From Bacteroidota bacterium (lineage in GTDB: Bacteria > Bacteroidota > Bacteroidia > JABEUT01): a stretch of DNA of 43,266 bases. Made by a program: the position numbers and the translations under genes. The DNA is taken from NCBI GenBank assembly GCA_013289395.1, contig JABCZY010000006.1, positions 1-43,266 of the forward strand. Direction: 5' to 3'. Each line of letters begins with the position of its first letter. The first letter of the stretch is position 1. The notes below the pieces were generated by a model. The model saw only the letters and a list, made by a program, of their open reading frames with translations. It had not been told where the DNA came from and ran no database searches. This document shows positions 8,742 to 15,741 of the stretch, one piece after another.

Positions 8742-8749
8742 TACAATAG
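8729..8749 (+). repeat. 9-bp perfect inverted repeat, 3-base spacer
   Basis: CTATTGTAT, then CTA, then ATACAATAG. The stop codon of the short leader ORF overlaps the spacer and the first base of the right arm. It lies in the transcribed leader 53 bases before the PAS-SpoIIE ATG, so it could be an operator or a weak RNA hairpin. Confidence 0.5.
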
Positions 8750-8801
8750 ACCGCCCCCAAAAAGTTTCTTAGCCCTTCTTGAACTTCTTAAATCTTTACT
8801 T

Positions 8802-9974
8802 ATGTTACGCGTATTTAATTCTGTGCTTCAGCAACTCAACAACCTGGTGGTTGTGGTAGACTCTTTAGGAGAAGTTGCGTATGTTGGTCCATCTGCCGAG
8901 CGGATGCTTGGCTTTAAAACAGGTGAACTGATGGGTGATAAATGGTGGACAAAGACCTGCCATAACATTGCCGATCCGAAACAACGTAAAACAGAGGTTA
9001 GCAATTTGATGAGACAAATAGCTAATGGCAAACCTATTGTTGCACCTGTAGAGCACAAGATAAATACTGCAACCGGTGATGCAAGATGGTTTTCGTGGAA
9101 CCTTTCTGCCGGGCCTGATGGGTCATTGGTTCAGATAGGGTATGACATAACTGAAAAAAAGCAGAGGGAGCAGGAGCTACTTGGCAAGAACAGGGAGCTG
9201 GCTAGCCGGAACAAGGAAATATTCGATAGCCTTGAATATGCACGCAACATACAGCAGGCGATATTGCCATCGGCTGAAAAACTGAAGGGAAATTTTGCTG
9301 ATGTATTTACATTGTATCAACCCAAAGATGTGGTAAGCGGAGATTTTTACTGGGCATATTTTGATACGGAACAAAATACTTCATACCATGCAGTTGTTGA
9401 TTGCACCGGCCACGGTGTACCGGGTGCACTTATGACCATAATGGCTAACTCTTTGTTGAAAGACATAGTGGTTAAAAGAAAGATAACTGAGCCTAAGGAC
9501 ATATTGAGCGCATTGGATGAAGAACTGCAGCAAATGATAAACGCCCAGGGTAATAGGGTAAAAGCCAGCGATGGTATGGACCTGGCTGTTTGTAAGTACA
9601 ACAGAACTAAAGGAGAAATAACCTACGGTGGCGCTTTCAGGCCAATGGTGGTGGTAAGCGAAGGTGTGTTAACTGAATATTTGGGTTCAAGATTCCCGAT
9701 AGGCTTTTTCCACAACGTGCAAAAGACCTTTGAGCAAACAACTGTAGCAGTGAAACCTAATGATATGGTTTATTTTTTCACCGATGGTTTTGCCGATCAG
9801 TTTGGGGGAGAAAGAGGCAAAAAGTTCAATAAAAAGAACTTTAAAGACCTGTTGCTTTCAATGAACGACATGGAATTAGAGGTTCAGCGGTCCTTTTTGG
9901 AGTATTCTTTACTGAATTGGAGGCAAAAAGAGCCACAAACTGACGATGTATTGGTAGTGGGCTTTAAAGTTTAA
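8802..9974 (+). CDS. PAS-domain SpoIIE/RsbU-type PP2C serine phosphatase
   Basis: The 390-residue protein has an N-terminal PAS domain (about 8-118) with VDSLGEVAYVGPSAERMLGF and the PAC end SLVQIGYDITEKKQ. A coiled-coil linker (about 115-150, REQELLGKNRELASRNKEIF) and a SpoIIE-type PP2C domain (about 155-390) follow. Metal-binding and family motifs are present: SGDFYWAYF, VDCTGHGVPGALM, GMDLAVCKYN, FFTDGFADQFGG and the closing TDDVLVVGFKV. Such proteins dephosphorylate serine phospho-anti-sigma antagonists or act in other partner-switching modules, with PAS giving signal control. No STAS or RsbW-type partner is encoded nearby, so the target is unknown. It is divergent from coaX with its own consensus promoter. 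The ATG at 8802 is the only standard start between the in-frame TAA at 8739 and the PAS domain. Confidence 0.88.
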   Translation: MLRVFNSVLQQLNNLVVVVDSLGEVAYVGPSAERMLGFKTGELMGDKWWTKTCHNIADPKQRKTEVSNLMRQIANGKPIVAPVEHKINTATGDARWFSWNLSAGPDGSLVQIGYDITEKKQREQELLGKNRELASRNKEIFDSLEYARNIQQAILPSAEKLKGNFADVFTLYQPKDVVSGDFYWAYFDTEQNTSYHAVVDCTGHGVPGALMTIMANSLLKDIVVKRKITEPKDILSALDEELQQMINAQGNRVKASDGMDLAVCKYNRTKGEITYGGAFRPMVVVSEGVLTEYLGSRFPIGFFHNVQKTFEQTTVAVKPNDMVYFFTDGFADQFGGERGKKFNKKNFKDLLLSMNDMELEVQRSFLEYSLLNWRQKEPQTDDVLVVGFKV

Positions 9975-10091
9975 GGGCCTCCCCAACCCCTCCAAAAGAG
10001 GGGCTTACCGGATGCAGAGGGTAGAAGTGATAAAGCTGACTATTGTGAAAAGAAACGCTCTCCCCGCTTGGGGAGAGCAGGGAGTGGGGTA
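9975..10091. repeat. REP-like extragenic element with two hairpins
   Basis: Directly after the PAS-SpoIIE stop the sequence shows CCCCTC-CAAAA-GAGGGG (9987-10003). A perfect 9-bp hairpin, GCTCTCCCC-GCTT-GGGGAGAGC (10057-10078), follows. The outer parts (CCTCCCCAACCCCTCC at the left, AGGGAGTGGGGT at the right) are roughly complementary. GC-rich units of this CCCCAACCCCTCC...GGGG form recur between genes in many Bacteroidota genomes, so this is probably a dispersed repeat; it may also stop transcription of the upstream gene. Confidence 0.5.
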
Positions 10092-10104
10092 GATTTATGG
10101 TGAA

Positions 10105-10136
10105 TTGCGCATAGTAAAACAATTTTGTTATTTTTG
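10105..10136 (+). promoter_or_regulatory. Candidate promoter of tRNA-Phe
   Basis: TTG (10105-10107), 21 bases, then TATTTTTG (10129-10136) followed by CGCC. The -7 is a full match; the spacer is 2 bases longer than ideal. It lies 14 bases before the tRNA. The repeated tRNA 3' half at 12371 has no such promoter. Confidence 0.5.
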
Positions 10137-10150
10137 CGCCCCTGTTTAAC

Positions 10151-10269
<119 letters not shown>

Positions 10270-10322
10270 TTTGCCCAAATAGAGTAAGAGCGCTTGTGTA
10301 AATTTGTGATTAACTAGACCAC

Positions 10323-10382
10323 GTGAAAAAATTCTTTCCCTTTTTTTGCATCTTTTTCACTACTATTTTTTCTCAGGCGTAG
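10323..10382 (+). pseudogene. Vestigial signal-peptide ORF (19 codons)
   Basis: Starting from GTG at 10323 the frame reads MKKFFPFFCIFFTTIFSQA (GTG as Met) and then TAG. This looks like the lysine-plus-hydrophobic signal peptide of a secreted Bacteroidota protein cut off right at the cleavage site. No continuation with clear homology was found in the other frames. It may be the remains of a cargo gene start; chance cannot be excluded because the DNA is T-rich. The remaining bases of 10270-10489 show only the promoter for the next gene. Confidence 0.25.
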
Positions 10383-10442
10383 CAAATTGGAGGGTATATT
10401 GGTTACCATCTATTGCATGGCTAGGATATAGTGTTTCGACGA

Positions 10443-10473
10443 TTGTAGAAACTTAAAAAATTCTATACATTTG
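10443..10473 (+). promoter_or_regulatory. Promoter of the T9SS cargo gene
   Basis: TTG (10443-10445), 20 bases, then TACATTTG (10466-10473): a near-ideal Bacteroidota promoter, with the -7 element 16 bases before the ATG at 10490. The cargo gene is therefore expressed from inside the repeat-bounded segment and does not depend on the tRNA promoter. Confidence 0.6.
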
Positions 10474-10489
10474 AATATCTAAATTCATA

Positions 10490-12271
10490 ATGATGAAAAA
10501 GTTACCACTCTTTATTTCATTTTTAGTTATTAGCACTTCTGTTTTTTCACAACCATGGTTATGGGGGATAAAAGGTGCAGGATTAGGGACTGCTTATGGA
10601 AGTGTTGAAAGTAATTCTGTTACTATTGATGCTAAGGGTAATGCTTACCTTGCTGCCGATTTTGTGGATTCTGTAATGTTTGGAAGTTATAAGATAAAAT
10701 CTAAAATTATGAGTTTACCCAACAAATATGAGGGCGATATTTTTTTGATAAAAGTTGATAGCATTGGAAATATTTTATGGAGCGCTCAATCAAACAGAAG
10801 TAGTAATAATAGTTCAATTGGCATTGATAATGGTTTCCCTGGGACTAGTTTAATAACCACAGATAAAAAAGGCAATTCTTATTTAACCGGTTTTTTTTCT
10901 GATTCAGTCTATTTTGGTTCATATCTATTGACAGGATTATATGTTGAAGCATTTCTTGTAAAGTATGATGTAAATGGTAATGTATCATGGGCTGTGCAAT
11001 CTGCTATCGCTTCTCATAGTTTTTCCTATGTACATGGTAATTCTATTATTACTGATGAAATTGGTAATGTGTATCTGGCCGGCGAATTTCAGGATACAAT
11101 TGCTTTTGGTACCAGTAAGTTATATAGTAAACAACCCTCTTTCTTTTTGACTAAATACGATTCGAGCGGTAAAGTTATTTGGGCTAAACAAACCAAAGAA
11201 AGTAATTATTATAGGCTATCGACAAATATATTACCCTCAATCGCGATTGATAAGATGAACAATATTTATATGACCGGTTATTTTGATGACACTATCAATT
11301 TTGGTTCATCTACTTTAGTATCACCTAATCCTGCCTACAACTTTGCAGCATTTCTAACAAAGTACGATTCTTCAGGTAATGTTATCTGGGCAAAACAATC
11401 AGGAACAATTGCAGATTCAAGTCGAGCGGAATCATTTTCTGTAATTACAGATAATGCGGATAATATATATATAACCGGTTTTTTTAACGATACTGTTACT
11501 TTTGGCGCGGATACATTAAAAAGATCAGCTATAAGTCCAAGACGAGTAAGTTACGGAAGTATTTTCCTTGTAAAATATGACCCTGACGGGAATATAATAT
11601 GGGCCAAACAATCAAGGGGTGATACTGCGGAATATGGTTGGAGTGGGTGGTCGTTGAAAGCGGACAGTTTAAATTATATTTATTTGGCTTGTGGCAGTTA
11701 TAAATATTGGCTAAGAACCGATAGTTTAATTTTCCTGAATGATACCTTTCCTTATACTGCCAGCTACTCAGAGCCAAGCTTTGTTGCCAAACTTGATACT
11801 GGGGCTAATGTTTTATGCAGTTCTTTAATAGTTGCCGGTGGCGATGACCAGAATGCCATAGCTGTATCCCCCTCTGGAAAATATGTTTACTTAGGAGGAG
11901 ATATTCATACCACCGTGGTTTTAGGGAATGATACCTTGCATGAATGCCCGGCATGTGAAAACTCATTTATTGCACGATGGGAACCATGTTACAAAGGACT
12001 TATAACGGAGGTAAGTGAAACAAAACCCGATCTTAATATTATTAATGTTTATCCGAATCCTTTCTCAGTCAGTACCAATGTGGTATTTAATAACAATGGG
12101 AAACATTATTTGGAGTTAAACGATATGACAGGGAGGAGATTGAAAAGTATAATATGTGAAGGTAGTCAATATGCTTTGCATCTTAACGATATTGCAACTG
12201 GGATTTATTTTATCTATTCTCACGACAGTGAAAATAGCCCTGTTTCAGTAAAAAAAATAATTATTGAATAA
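10490..12271 (+). CDS. SBBP-repeat secreted protein with T9SS type A sorting domain
   Basis: The 593-residue protein has a signal peptide (MMKKLPLFISFLVISTSVFSQ). It is followed by at least five beta-propeller-like SBBP repeats built on a core such as YDSSGNVIWAKQS, each preceded by NIYITGFFNDTVTFG-type strands. The last about 75 residues are a T9SS type A sorting domain (VYPNPFS..., ...GIYFIYSHDS..., ending VKKIIIE), which directs export across the outer membrane and attachment to the cell surface. The gene is the only full-length gene between the tRNA-Phe direct repeats and has its own promoter. It looks more AT-rich than the housekeeping genes left of the tRNA. Function is unknown; a surface-displayed repeat protein is what the sequence supports. 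Confidence 0.85.
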   Translation: MMKKLPLFISFLVISTSVFSQPWLWGIKGAGLGTAYGSVESNSVTIDAKGNAYLAADFVDSVMFGSYKIKSKIMSLPNKYEGDIFLIKVDSIGNILWSAQSNRSSNNSSIGIDNGFPGTSLITTDKKGNSYLTGFFSDSVYFGSYLLTGLYVEAFLVKYDVNGNVSWAVQSAIASHSFSYVHGNSIITDEIGNVYLAGEFQDTIAFGTSKLYSKQPSFFLTKYDSSGKVIWAKQTKESNYYRLSTNILPSIAIDKMNNIYMTGYFDDTINFGSSTLVSPNPAYNFAAFLTKYDSSGNVIWAKQSGTIADSSRAESFSVITDNADNIYITGFFNDTVTFGADTLKRSAISPRRVSYGSIFLVKYDPDGNIIWAKQSRGDTAEYGWSGWSLKADSLNYIYLACGSYKYWLRTDSLIFLNDTFPYTASYSEPSFVAKLDTGANVLCSSLIVAGGDDQNAIAVSPSGKYVYLGGDIHTTVVLGNDTLHECPACENSFIARWEPCYKGLITEVSETKPDLNIINVYPNPFSVSTNVVFNNNGKHYLELNDMTGRRLKSIICEGSQYALHLNDIATGIYFIYSHDSENSPVSVKKIIIE

Positions 12272-12286
12272 TCACACTTCCCTATT

Positions 12287-12367
12287 ATGCAGATACAGAT
12301 CAACGCGCTGGCCATTATCAAAATGTCATCTGCCGCTCCTGCAGTTCAACGAAGCCTCGTGCATTGA
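12287..12367 (+). other. Short right-end stretch of the repeat-bounded segment
   Basis: The roughly 100 bases between the cargo stop and the right repeat look richer in GC than the cargo gene. They contain a 26-codon ATG frame (MQIQINALAIIKMSSAAPAV...) ending TGA at 12365-12367. It matches nothing I recognise and overlaps other open frames. It may be the remnant of an element end or of a lost gene; I do not call it a gene. Confidence 0.2.
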
Positions 12368-12370
12368 TAA

Positions 12371-12456
12371 GAAAATCCTTGTGTCGCTGGTTCAATTCCA
12401 GCTGGTACCACACTCAGAAATAAAAAAGCCCTTGCAGAAATGCAGGGGCTTTTTTA
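12371..12456 (+). repeat. Right direct repeat: partial tRNA-Phe (3' half) plus terminator (att-like)
   Basis: This is the second copy of 10184-10269, 68 bases exact then two mismatches. It contains only the 3' 40 bases of tRNA-Phe, from the anticodon loop onward, and lacks the acceptor 5' strand, D-arm and promoter, so it cannot give a tRNA. It marks the right boundary of the inserted segment. Confidence 0.85.
12422..12455 (+). terminator. Rho-independent terminator in the right repeat
   Basis: AAAAAAGCCCTTGCA, loop GAAA, TGCAGGGGCTTTTTT: a stem of about 15 bp with one G-U pair and a stable GNRA-type loop. It can end transcription from the cargo gene at 12271, and through its A tract possibly also minus-strand transcription from the ATPase gene. 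Confidence 0.8.
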
Positions 12457-12557
12457 ATGTTTGAGGTGTGGAAGTTTCCGGTTTTGTGGTCCTCTGCTAT
12501 TCATCTGAGATAATAGGAAAACTATTTATTAGAGGAGTTTTATAATCTGTTTTCTTT

Positions 12558-14132
12558 TTAGTTAAGTATCTCCTCAGTCAGAATGATACGTCTAATACTT
12601 CTTTTATCGTCAAATGGAACAATAAATTCATCTCCCTCAACTCTTTCATCTATATCTAAGAGTTCGAGTTCTGGTTTCTTTGCCGTAGTTATTAAATCAA
12701 CGTAGGTTCCGTAATCTAATCCAAATACATTATATCTATTCCCAGGATTATCTTTATCTGCATATCCTCTCTTTATTAGGTGAATTACACGAGCATCAAA
12801 TAGCTTCTGTAAATTTTCATGTTTTTCTAACTCTCTTGAAACAAGAAAGGAACGAGCTTTCCTTTTACCTATTACTTCATCGACTATTTTTCTTAAAATT
12901 TCAGTAAGATTATCATCAAGATTATGAGCCTTATCTTTTTCAAACCATTGTCTGGAAGACTCTATTACAGACTTTTTATCAATTTTACTCTTACCTTGTC
13001 TTTGTGAATCAAAAAATGCTAATGTAAAAACGTTTATCATGTCTCGTATAACACCTTCAGAAGCTCTTACAAGCTCTTGAAAGTTATTGGAGTCAGTTAA
13101 AACCAGACGAATAAAATCTCGACCATCGTTGATCCCATAAACCTTTTTCAGGTAATCTCCTTCTAGTTCATTTTTTACGTGTTTATAAAGAATCTCTGTA
13201 AAGTTATTTGTTATAGCTTCTGGATTTCTGTCAAAAACATAATAATCATCTAAATCGAGATTTGTTGAAATATCACTTCCTAATTCAAACCCAATATGAT
13301 TATTTTTTTCTTGCTGAATTGTAAAGTTTGACCTATACTCCAGAGCTGCTATTTTAATCGTAACTTGTGGTATTGGAAGAAAGCTTTTCTTTAGAAACTC
13401 TGCTAGAAATGGTTGTAGGTCAAAGGGCAATGATGACCATTCATCAATTAAATAATATATCTGAGTACCAGTATAATCACAAAATTTCTTTATCCAATGG
13501 TTTAAATCTGGAAACAAGATTTTTTCGATATTTATAATATTGTATTTTGTAGTTTTCTCAACATCAGTTCCCTTACTATCTTTATCTCCAATGCTTAAAC
13601 TGATTAAATCTCTTGGGTTTATAGAGAAAGTTGTACCACCTTCATTTTGGGATTTATTAAGAGTTCTTTCAGTTACTTCTTTTGAAGGAGCTTCATCTTT
13701 TTTAAACCTACTTGCTAGAGATATATTATCTAAGGCTTCAAATGCCTTTTCTGTATCCTTTGGAGCTTCATTAACAAGAAAATTCAAAGCTTTCTCACAT
13801 AATTCATCGACTATGTCTTTAAAAAGGGAAAAGCATCTCTTCTCTATTGGAATAGAAATATCATTAAAGTCACTTGCACTACCTAATGTTCTACAATCTA
13901 TATAGATTACTAAATTTTTCGGATTTGATTTCAATTCATTTTCTAAATATCTAAATAAATGGGTTTTTCCTGTTCCCCTTCTTCCATATATGATTTGATT
14001 GTTTTGATTAACTATTTGGGGTAAGATACCTACTTCAACGTAGGTTTGTATTATCTTATTTTCATCAAGTATTCTTTCTGCTCTTTGGGCAATACTAGAG
14101 ATTGCTTTTGAAATATTGGAGTCTGTTAACAT
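12558..14132 (-). CDS. ORC/Cdc6-like AAA+ ATPase of unknown function
   Basis: With the start at 14132 (MLTDSNISK) the protein has 524 residues; an in-frame ATG at 14162 would add ten residues that look unlike the domain. Walker A is GRRGTGKT (50-57) and Walker B is YYLIDEW (about 226-232, with Asp230/Glu231). A sensor-like ALEYRSNF and a sensor-2-like ASEGVIRDMINVF (about 357-369) follow. The C-terminal about 110 residues look like a winged helix (HLIKRGYADKDNPGNRYNVF). This is the plan of ORC/Cdc6-type AAA+ proteins, which in bacteria occur as orphan accessory genes with unknown roles, some possibly in defence. A charged insert (about 125-195) separates the Walker motifs. No obvious partner is adjacent. 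It lies just outside the right tRNA-Phe repeat, in an accessory-looking AT-rich region. Confidence 0.6.
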   Translation of the reverse strand: MLTDSNISKAISSIAQRAERILDENKIIQTYVEVGILPQIVNQNNQIIYGRRGTGKTHLFRYLENELKSNPKNLVIYIDCRTLGSASDFNDISIPIEKRCFSLFKDIVDELCEKALNFLVNEAPKDTEKAFEALDNISLASRFKKDEAPSKEVTERTLNKSQNEGGTTFSINPRDLISLSIGDKDSKGTDVEKTTKYNIINIEKILFPDLNHWIKKFCDYTGTQIYYLIDEWSSLPFDLQPFLAEFLKKSFLPIPQVTIKIAALEYRSNFTIQQEKNNHIGFELGSDISTNLDLDDYYVFDRNPEAITNNFTEILYKHVKNELEGDYLKKVYGINDGRDFIRLVLTDSNNFQELVRASEGVIRDMINVFTLAFFDSQRQGKSKIDKKSVIESSRQWFEKDKAHNLDDNLTEILRKIVDEVIGKRKARSFLVSRELEKHENLQKLFDARVIHLIKRGYADKDNPGNRYNVFGLDYGTYVDLITTAKKPELELLDIDERVEGDEFIVPFDDKRSIRRIILTEEILN

Positions 14133-14310
14133 AAATATTGAGAATAGATGAGTAAGTAGCAATATTAGTAATTAATAGGCTTTTCTGCAACATTATGTAG
14201 AATGCCCAAAATATAATCGTACATTTGAAATGTTTTAAAATTATGGGTGCAGCTATGATCTATAAGCATATAATTAAGAATGAAATACTAAACAACTAAT
14301 AAATAGAACC

Positions 14311-14415
14311 ATGAAACAGCTTGTAAAGAAAAATATAAAAAGGAAAAAACGCATTGTGAAAAAGGAAGCGAAGATGAAAGCCTTGAAACTTCAATCAAAA
14401 AAGAAGAAAGCATAA
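14311..14415 (+). CDS. Very basic 34-residue small protein candidate
   Basis: An ATG at 14311 opens 34 codons ending TAA at 14413-14415. About half of the residues are lysine or arginine (MKQLVKKNIKRKKRIVKKEA, then KMKALKLQSKKKKA). A strong rho-independent terminator starts 7 bases after the stop, and TACATTTG at 14220-14227 is a candidate -7 element about 85 bases upstream, without a clear TTG. The composition resembles nucleic-acid-binding or ribosome-associated peptides, but I recognise no family (it is not the ribosomal THX protein). The dedicated promoter-like and terminator signals argue for a real transcription unit; if it is not coding, it could be a small RNA. Confidence 0.45.
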   Translation: MKQLVKKNIKRKKRIVKKEAKMKALKLQSKKKKA

Positions 14416-14421
14416 TCGTAT

Positions 14422-14455
14422 AAAAAAGCCCCTGCATTTTTGCGGGGGCTTTTTT
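14422..14455 (+). terminator. Rho-independent terminator after the small basic ORF
   Basis: AAAAAAGCCCCTGCA, loop TTTT, TGCGGGGGCTTTTTT: a long GC-rich stem with flanking A and T tracts, so it probably works in both directions. It would also stop minus-strand transcription of the gene ending at 14489. It resembles the tRNA-Phe terminator (29 of 35 positions) but shares no tRNA sequence. Confidence 0.85.
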
Positions 14456-14488
14456 CTTGACATCAGCACAAGAGATCAGATTAGCTAT

Positions 14489-15184
14489 TCACTTCACCGG
14501 AACCGGGTCTCTCATTGGTTGCCATGGTCCCCATTTCTTTCCATCCCATATCTCATCTACGTATGTTAGTTGCTTGTTATTAGCATCAAATGTATACGTC
14601 CATCTTTCAACATTTTCCCATTGTTTGCCATCCCATCGTTGAGATAGCTGGCATATTATATTACCCCTTGTATCGTGTGTAAGCGTTTGCTGAACACTGT
14701 TTACCCATTGTATACTATCCCATACCTGACTTAATTGCAGTGCGGGGCTAATTGTGGTTCTTGACTTATTAACCCATTCGCTATTTGTCCAATGTTGAAT
14801 AATTTCCCCGGTCTTAGTATTATTACTATCGTAGGTGTAGAAGTATCGTTCGGTATTAACGTACACACTATCGTACTTATACTGTCGGGTAAAGGTTAGT
14901 AAGTTGTTCCTTGCATCGTAGGTAAAAAAGTTTTGCCAAATTGGAGAAATAAACCATGTAGCCTTATTGGCTGTATTATAGGCTGTCTTTTCCGTTTCAA
15001 TAGTTGTCCACCTATTATTGAGGTACTCCTGCTCAATATCACATATTTTGTTGTTTCTGTCATCGTACGTAATCACATGGCGAAAACCGTTATACACTGG
15101 AGTTATTTCAGTATGCTCTTGTTGGGCAAAAGCAGCTCCGCCTGACAGCAATAAATAGCATATAGATATAATCAGCCTTTTCAT
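14489..15184 (-). CDS. Secreted protein with YD-like Trp/Asp repeats
   Basis: The chosen start at 15184 gives 231 residues with a signal peptide (MKRLIISICYLLLSGGAAFA, then QQ); an ATG 11 codons further upstream would spoil it. The mature protein is made of about five degenerate repeats of some 35-40 residues with cores such as YTYDSNNTKTGEIIQHWTNS, LTHDTRGNIICQLSQRWDGK and YTFDANNKQLTYVDEIWDGK. This YD-repeat-like pattern is common in Bacteroidota secreted proteins. There is no T9SS sorting domain at the C-terminus, which ends in DPVPVK. It follows idi on the same strand with a 42-base gap and ends at the bidirectional terminator, so it may be the tail of the biosynthetic operon. No function can be assigned. 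Confidence 0.65.
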   Translation of the reverse strand: MKRLIISICYLLLSGGAAFAQQEHTEITPVYNGFRHVITYDDRNNKICDIEQEYLNNRWTTIETEKTAYNTANKATWFISPIWQNFFTYDARNNLLTFTRQYKYDSVYVNTERYFYTYDSNNTKTGEIIQHWTNSEWVNKSRTTISPALQLSQVWDSIQWVNSVQQTLTHDTRGNIICQLSQRWDGKQWENVERWTYTFDANNKQLTYVDEIWDGKKWGPWQPMRDPVPVK

Positions 15185-15226
15185 GAAGTAAATGTATGAT
15201 TTTGCTCCCTTTTGCAATTTTATTTA

Positions 15227-15724
15227 TCAGAAAAGATCAATGGCGATCTTCAACCACTCGGTAAATTCTTCGGGCTGTAGCTTTATTTCATTTTTTAATT
15301 CCCTAATTCCAACCCATCTGTATTCCGAGGCTTCTGAGAGGTTAAGGTTTGGTTGTCCATTATACCGCCCAATAAATACATGATCAAATTCGTGTTCTGT
15401 AAGGCCATTATCAAGTTTTGCCTGATATATAAAATCAAACCTTTTCTCCAGGTCTATATCAATACCCATTTCTTCTTTCAAACGGCGCTTGGCGGCATCA
15501 AGAGTATTTTCTTGTGGGTACGGGTGGCTGCAACAGGTATTGGTCCAAAGTTTTGCTGAGTGGTATTTATTGTTTGCTCTGCGCTGTAAAAGCAATTGCC
15601 CAGCATCGTTAAAAACAAAAACAGAAAATGCCCTGTGAAGCAGCCCCTTTTGGTGTACTTCAAGTTTATCCATACTACCAATGGGCTCATCTTTTTCGTT
15701 CACTAAAATAACATGGTCTTTCAT
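15227..15724 (-). CDS. idi: Isopentenyl-diphosphate delta-isomerase, type 1
   Basis: The 165-residue protein is a type 1 (Nudix-fold) IPP isomerase. It shows LLHRAFSVFVFNDAGQLLLQ (about 28-47), the active-site cysteine motif TCCSHP (Cys65), a Nudix-like helix NTLDAAKRRLKEEMG, and the metal/acid residues of LTEHEFDHVFIG (Glu110, Glu112). It converts IPP to DMAPP, the starter and prenyl donor for isoprenoids. It lies 17 bases after the flavoprotein gene as the last biosynthetic gene of the five-gene run that includes a UbiA prenyltransferase, which suggests it raises prenyl donor supply for that pathway. Confidence 0.92.
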   Translation of the reverse strand: MKDHVILVNEKDEPIGSMDKLEVHQKGLLHRAFSVFVFNDAGQLLLQRRANNKYHSAKLWTNTCCSHPYPQENTLDAAKRRLKEEMGIDIDLEKRFDFIYQAKLDNGLTEHEFDHVFIGRYNGQPNLNLSEASEYRWVGIRELKNEIKLQPEEFTEWLKIAIDLF

Positions 15725-15741
15725 TTCCCTCAGGTTATTTC

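Noticed and set aside
12264-12464. A 66-codon frame running through the right tRNA repeat
   Set aside because: Most of it reads across the tRNA fragment and its terminator, so it is unlikely to be coding.
10490-14132. A phage or integrative element with integrase
   Set aside because: No recombinase, transposase or phage structural gene can be seen in either strand of the region.
14421-14455. A third att-like copy, because the terminator resembles that of tRNA-Phe (29 of 35 bases)
   Set aside because: No tRNA sequence accompanies it and the matches are those any GCCCC...GGGGC terminator would share.
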